A stretch of 59,855 nt of DNA from Bradyrhizobium jicamae. Its GTDB lineage: Bacteria; Pseudomonadota; Alphaproteobacteria; Rhizobiales; Xanthobacteraceae. The DNA is taken from assembly GCF_001440395.1 (NCBI RefSeq), contig NZ_LLXZ01000166.1, positions 552 to 60,406 on the forward strand. Direction: 5' to 3'. Shown piece by piece: positions 57,462 to 59,855 of this stretch. A program made the translations under genes and the position numbers. The notes below the pieces were generated by a model that was not told the DNA's origin, searched no databases, and saw nothing but the letters and a program-made list of their open reading frames with translations. Within the stretch, counting starts at the first letter, position 1. Each line of letters opens with the position of its first letter.

Positions 57462-59855
57462 CTACGCCCGCGCCACCGCGTGCGGAAACACGATCTCGAT
57501 CAGCGTGCCGGAGCGGCCGCCAGTCTTGATCTGGAATTTGGCGCGGTTGGCTTCGACGAGGGCCTTGGTCAGCGACAGGCTGAAGGCCGAACTCTCGGCC
57601 TGATCCGACGGCGCCCGGGTGCGGAACGGCTCCAGCGCGGCGGCGACCTCGTTGTCGTTGAGGCCGTGGCCGGTGTCGCGGACCCGCAGCATCACCTCGC
57701 CGAAATCGGACAGCGCGGTGGAGACGATGACCTGGCCGCCGGCATTGGCGAGATGGATCGAGTTGCCGATCAGGTTCAGCGTGATCTGGCGCAACGCGCG
57801 TGCGTCCGCGATCACGGGTGGCAGCGTGTGCGCCAGCGAGGTGCGGATAATGATGCGCTCGCGGTTGGCCTGCGGCTGCATTACGGCGACACAGCTCTCG
57901 ACCAGCTCGTTGAGGTTCTGGTTGGTGAAGGCGAGATCGAGCTTGCCGGTTTCGATCCGCGACAGGTCGAGCAGGTCGTTGACGATGGCGATCACGCGTT
58001 CGCCGGAGGCGCGGATGTCCTTCATGTATTCGAGGTAGCGCTCGTTGCCGAGCGCGCCGAAACGCTCGCCGATCATCACTTCGGAAAAGCCGATGATGGC
58101 GTTCAGGGGCGTGCGCACCTCGTGGCTGATACGGGCCAGCACGTCGGCCTTGGCGTTGGCAGCGCGTTCGGCCAGCCGCCGCGCCTCGCGCAATTCGTTT
58201 TCGGTCTTTTTGGCTTGCGACAGGTCGCGAAACACCGCGAAGAAATTCGGGCCGTCGGCGCGGGTGCGGCCCATGGTCATCGACAGCGGAATGATGCCGC
58301 CCTTGCTTTCGCGGCCCAGCACCTCGCGGCCATGTTCGAGCAGGCTTTCGACGCCGGAAGCCTTGATGACGGCGAGGTATTCGAACACGCCGTGCCGGCT
58401 TTCCGGCGCAAATAGATCGGCGAGATTGCACTGCGCGAGTTCATCGCCGTCACGGCCGAACAGCGCTTCGGCGCTTCGGTTGACGGCGTTGATGTTGCCT
58501 TCGGCATCGAACATCACGATGCCTTCGGCTGTTGTGTCGAGGATGGCCGCGAGTTCTTCGGCATTGGCGTGGCCGACGGCCGAGGGCTGGGACACGTCAG
58601 GCTCAGCTGCCGGCTCGGCTTGCGAAATGGCGGCGGCCACCGCCGCGGCTTCGTGGCGCGTGCCCGAGAAGATCAGGGCGAGCGCGGAATCGCCGTCCCA
58701 TGAAATCGTGTAGAGGCGCGCCTCGGCGGCCGATGACGGCGCATCCGCGTCTGCCGGCACGCTTGCGGAAATCGTCACCGGTCTGCCGGTGTCCGATGTC
58801 GATGATACATTCGACGCGCCGGGCTCGACATAGAGCGCGTCGAGGCCGCCGGCTTCTTCCAGCGCATGCAGGTTCGAATAACCCATCTGCGTCAGGAAGG
58901 CGGGGTTGGCATAGAGCAGCCGGTCGAGCCGGTAGATCAGGATGCCGACCGGCAGCAAATCGAGCAGCGCCTTGCCGCGCGCGGCCTCGCCATGCGCGGG
59001 CGGCTCCGGTTGCGCCAGCCATTCCGGCGTCTCGCTGGCGGCGTCGCTCATGGGCGATGTTGCCGGTGGTTCGAAGATGGGGGCGCCGGCGGGGTCCGGC
59101 GTCGCCTCGTTGCCGTTCTCGGGTTCGAGCCGCGCCGACAATTGCCGCGCCAGTTCGTCGAAGGCGCTGTTTTCAACCGGCGTCAGCCCGAGCGTCTTGG
59201 CCTCGCCGGGCGCGCGGAACAACAGCACATTCGCGGCATCCACCGGCAATTCGGCTGCGGCTTCGGTCGGGGTGTCCTGCACGGCTTCCTTGAAAGTTTC
59301 CTTGGAACATTCCACGGGCGTTTCCAGATCTTTTTGATGTGAAGTCTCGGCAGCAATCGGCTCAGGCAATTCGTCTGACGAAGGCGATGCCGCGGCGGCC
59401 GGTTCTGAAGGTGGCGCGGCGGGCGCTTCCTGCGGCGGCGTCGCTTCGCCTGATAACTCCGAAAGGCGCAGCGCGGCGAGCCGGGCCAGCGCGTCGAAAT
59501 CGCGGCAGACGCCGAAGCCGCGATAGCCGACGAAATTCCGTGCGTCATCGAAGATCGGCAGGCCGGACAATTCGATCGGCAGCGTGCCACCGCCATCCAC
59601 CGGCCAGTTCAGCGTGATGCCGCTCCAGGTGGCGCCGGTCGCAAACGCCTGCACGATCCGGCCGGCAGGATCGAATCCGAAGGTCTCGGCGATCTCGCGC
59701 CATGGCCGGCCGAAGGCGGCCGTCGTGCGCGGGCCCATCAGGCCCGTAAACTCATCGGTGCCGAGCGTGAAGCGGCCGTCCCGATCCATCTGCCACGTGA
59801 AGCGCAGCGGCAGGCGTCGCGGCTGCGGCGCCGGCTGGCCGGCGAGCGTCTGGAT
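57462..59855 (-). CDS. PAS-domain sensor histidine kinase, PdhS/PleC-like (5' end beyond window)
   Basis: The frame is open to the right edge, so the N-terminus is missing (codons continue upstream of ATG 59789). There are PAS-like regions (MDRDGRFTLGTDEFTGLMG, then ILDTTAEGIVMFDAEGNINA) separated by a long Ala/Pro/Glu-rich disordered stretch. The kinase core has the H-box ISHEVRTPLNAIIGF, N-box LNLIGNSIH and G1 box DTGHGL. The G2 glycine box, usually GTGLGLPLTKAL in this branch, reads SSAFSLSLTKAL. The LLDLSRIETGKLDLAF block is typical of the PleC/DivJ/PdhS group that controls the cell cycle. Confidence 0.88.
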   Translation of the reverse strand: MQTLAGQPAPQPRRLPLRFTWQMDRDGRFTLGTDEFTGLMGPRTTAAFGRPWREIAETFGFDPAGRIVQAFATGATWSGITLNWPVDGGGTLPIELSGLPIFDDARNFVGYRGFGVCRDFDALARLAALRLSELSGEATPPQEAPAAPPSEPAAAASPSSDELPEPIAAETSHQKDLETPVECSKETFKEAVQDTPTEAAAELPVDAANVLLFRAPGEAKTLGLTPVENSAFDELARQLSARLEPENGNEATPDPAGAPIFEPPATSPMSDAASETPEWLAQPEPPAHGEAARGKALLDLLPVGILIYRLDRLLYANPAFLTQMGYSNLHALEEAGGLDALYVEPGASNVSSTSDTGRPVTISASVPADADAPSSAAEARLYTISWDGDSALALIFSGTRHEAAAVAAAISQAEPAAEPDVSQPSAVGHANAEELAAILDTTAEGIVMFDAEGNINAVNRSAEALFGRDGDELAQCNLADLFAPESRHGVFEYLAVIKASGVESLLEHGREVLGRESKGGIIPLSMTMGRTRADGPNFFAVFRDLSQAKKTENELREARRLAERAANAKADVLARISHEVRTPLNAIIGFSEVMIGERFGALGNERYLEYMKDIRASGERVIAIVNDLLDLSRIETGKLDLAFTNQNLNELVESCVAVMQPQANRERIIIRTSLAHTLPPVIADARALRQITLNLIGNSIHLANAGGQVIVSTALSDFGEVMLRVRDTGHGLNDNEVAAALEPFRTRAPSDQAESSAFSLSLTKALVEANRAKFQIKTGGRSGTLIEIVFPHAVARA

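Overview
The window is high-GC alphaproteobacterial chromosome, most likely Bradyrhizobium or a close relative in the Nitrobacteraceae. The reasons are the general stress response locus (ecfG, nepR and phyR, with HWE-family kinases), the urt-ure nitrogen cluster, the Tad/Flp pilus genes, and many short palindromic intergenic repeats of the kind that litter Bradyrhizobium genomes. No rRNA, tRNA, IS element, prophage or CRISPR array was seen.

Layout. (1) 1-12.2 kb: Tad pilus genes cpaE-D-C-B, cpaA and an Flp pilin on the minus strand. Four plus-strand genes follow: two fatty-acid-hydroxylase-like proteins flanking two tandem paralogous polytopic membrane proteins (order A-B-B'-A'). Then come a stand-alone pilus N-domain protein and two TadE-like pseudopilins. 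(2) 12.2-14.6 kb: cspA, infA and a DEAD-box helicase, all minus strand, which look like a cold-adaptation set. (3) 15-27 kb: the urea ABC transporter urtABCDE, then ureD-A-B-C, two small ABM-domain proteins, and ureE-F-G. A good sigma-54 promoter lies before urtA, so import and hydrolysis of urea are probably under nitrogen control. (4) 27.2-31.3 kb: general stress response locus with a CHASE/HWE-like sensor whose ATP-binding N-box is degenerate, an unlisted 27-residue hydrophobic peptide, ecfG-nepR, and divergent phyR.

(5) 31.4-39.5 kb: DUF808 membrane protein, NYN-domain protein, EamA transporter, Tat-exported truncated haemoglobin, MFS transporter, class IV aminotransferase, an intact GAF-HWE kinase and a small secreted protein. 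Two intergenic regions here look like small RNA genes (about 33385-33519 plus and 38911-39040 minus). (6) 39.5-44.7 kb: sugar-type ABC transporter (binding protein and two permeases, no ATPase) with FadR-type operator motifs upstream, then a patch of very small genes with two frameshift-damaged ones. (7) 44.7-59.9 kb: AsmA-like protein, 3-oxoacid CoA-transferase scoAB with a GNAT protein, an iron(III) ABC permease and binding protein (no ATPase), a cyclic-nucleotide-binding-domain protein overlapping tail-to-tail with a metallophosphoesterase, a tripartite tricarboxylate transporter (tctCBA order of transcription), a GST, and a PdhS/PleC-like sensor kinase that runs off the right edge.

The most unusual items are the degenerate HWE kinase and micro-peptide beside the stress regulator genes, the two small RNA candidates with CU-rich loops, the A-B-B'-A' gene quartet inside the pilus region, the urease-embedded ABM pair, and palindromic repeats sitting on gene stop codons. 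All functional calls rest on reading the sequence and recalled family knowledge; no search was run.
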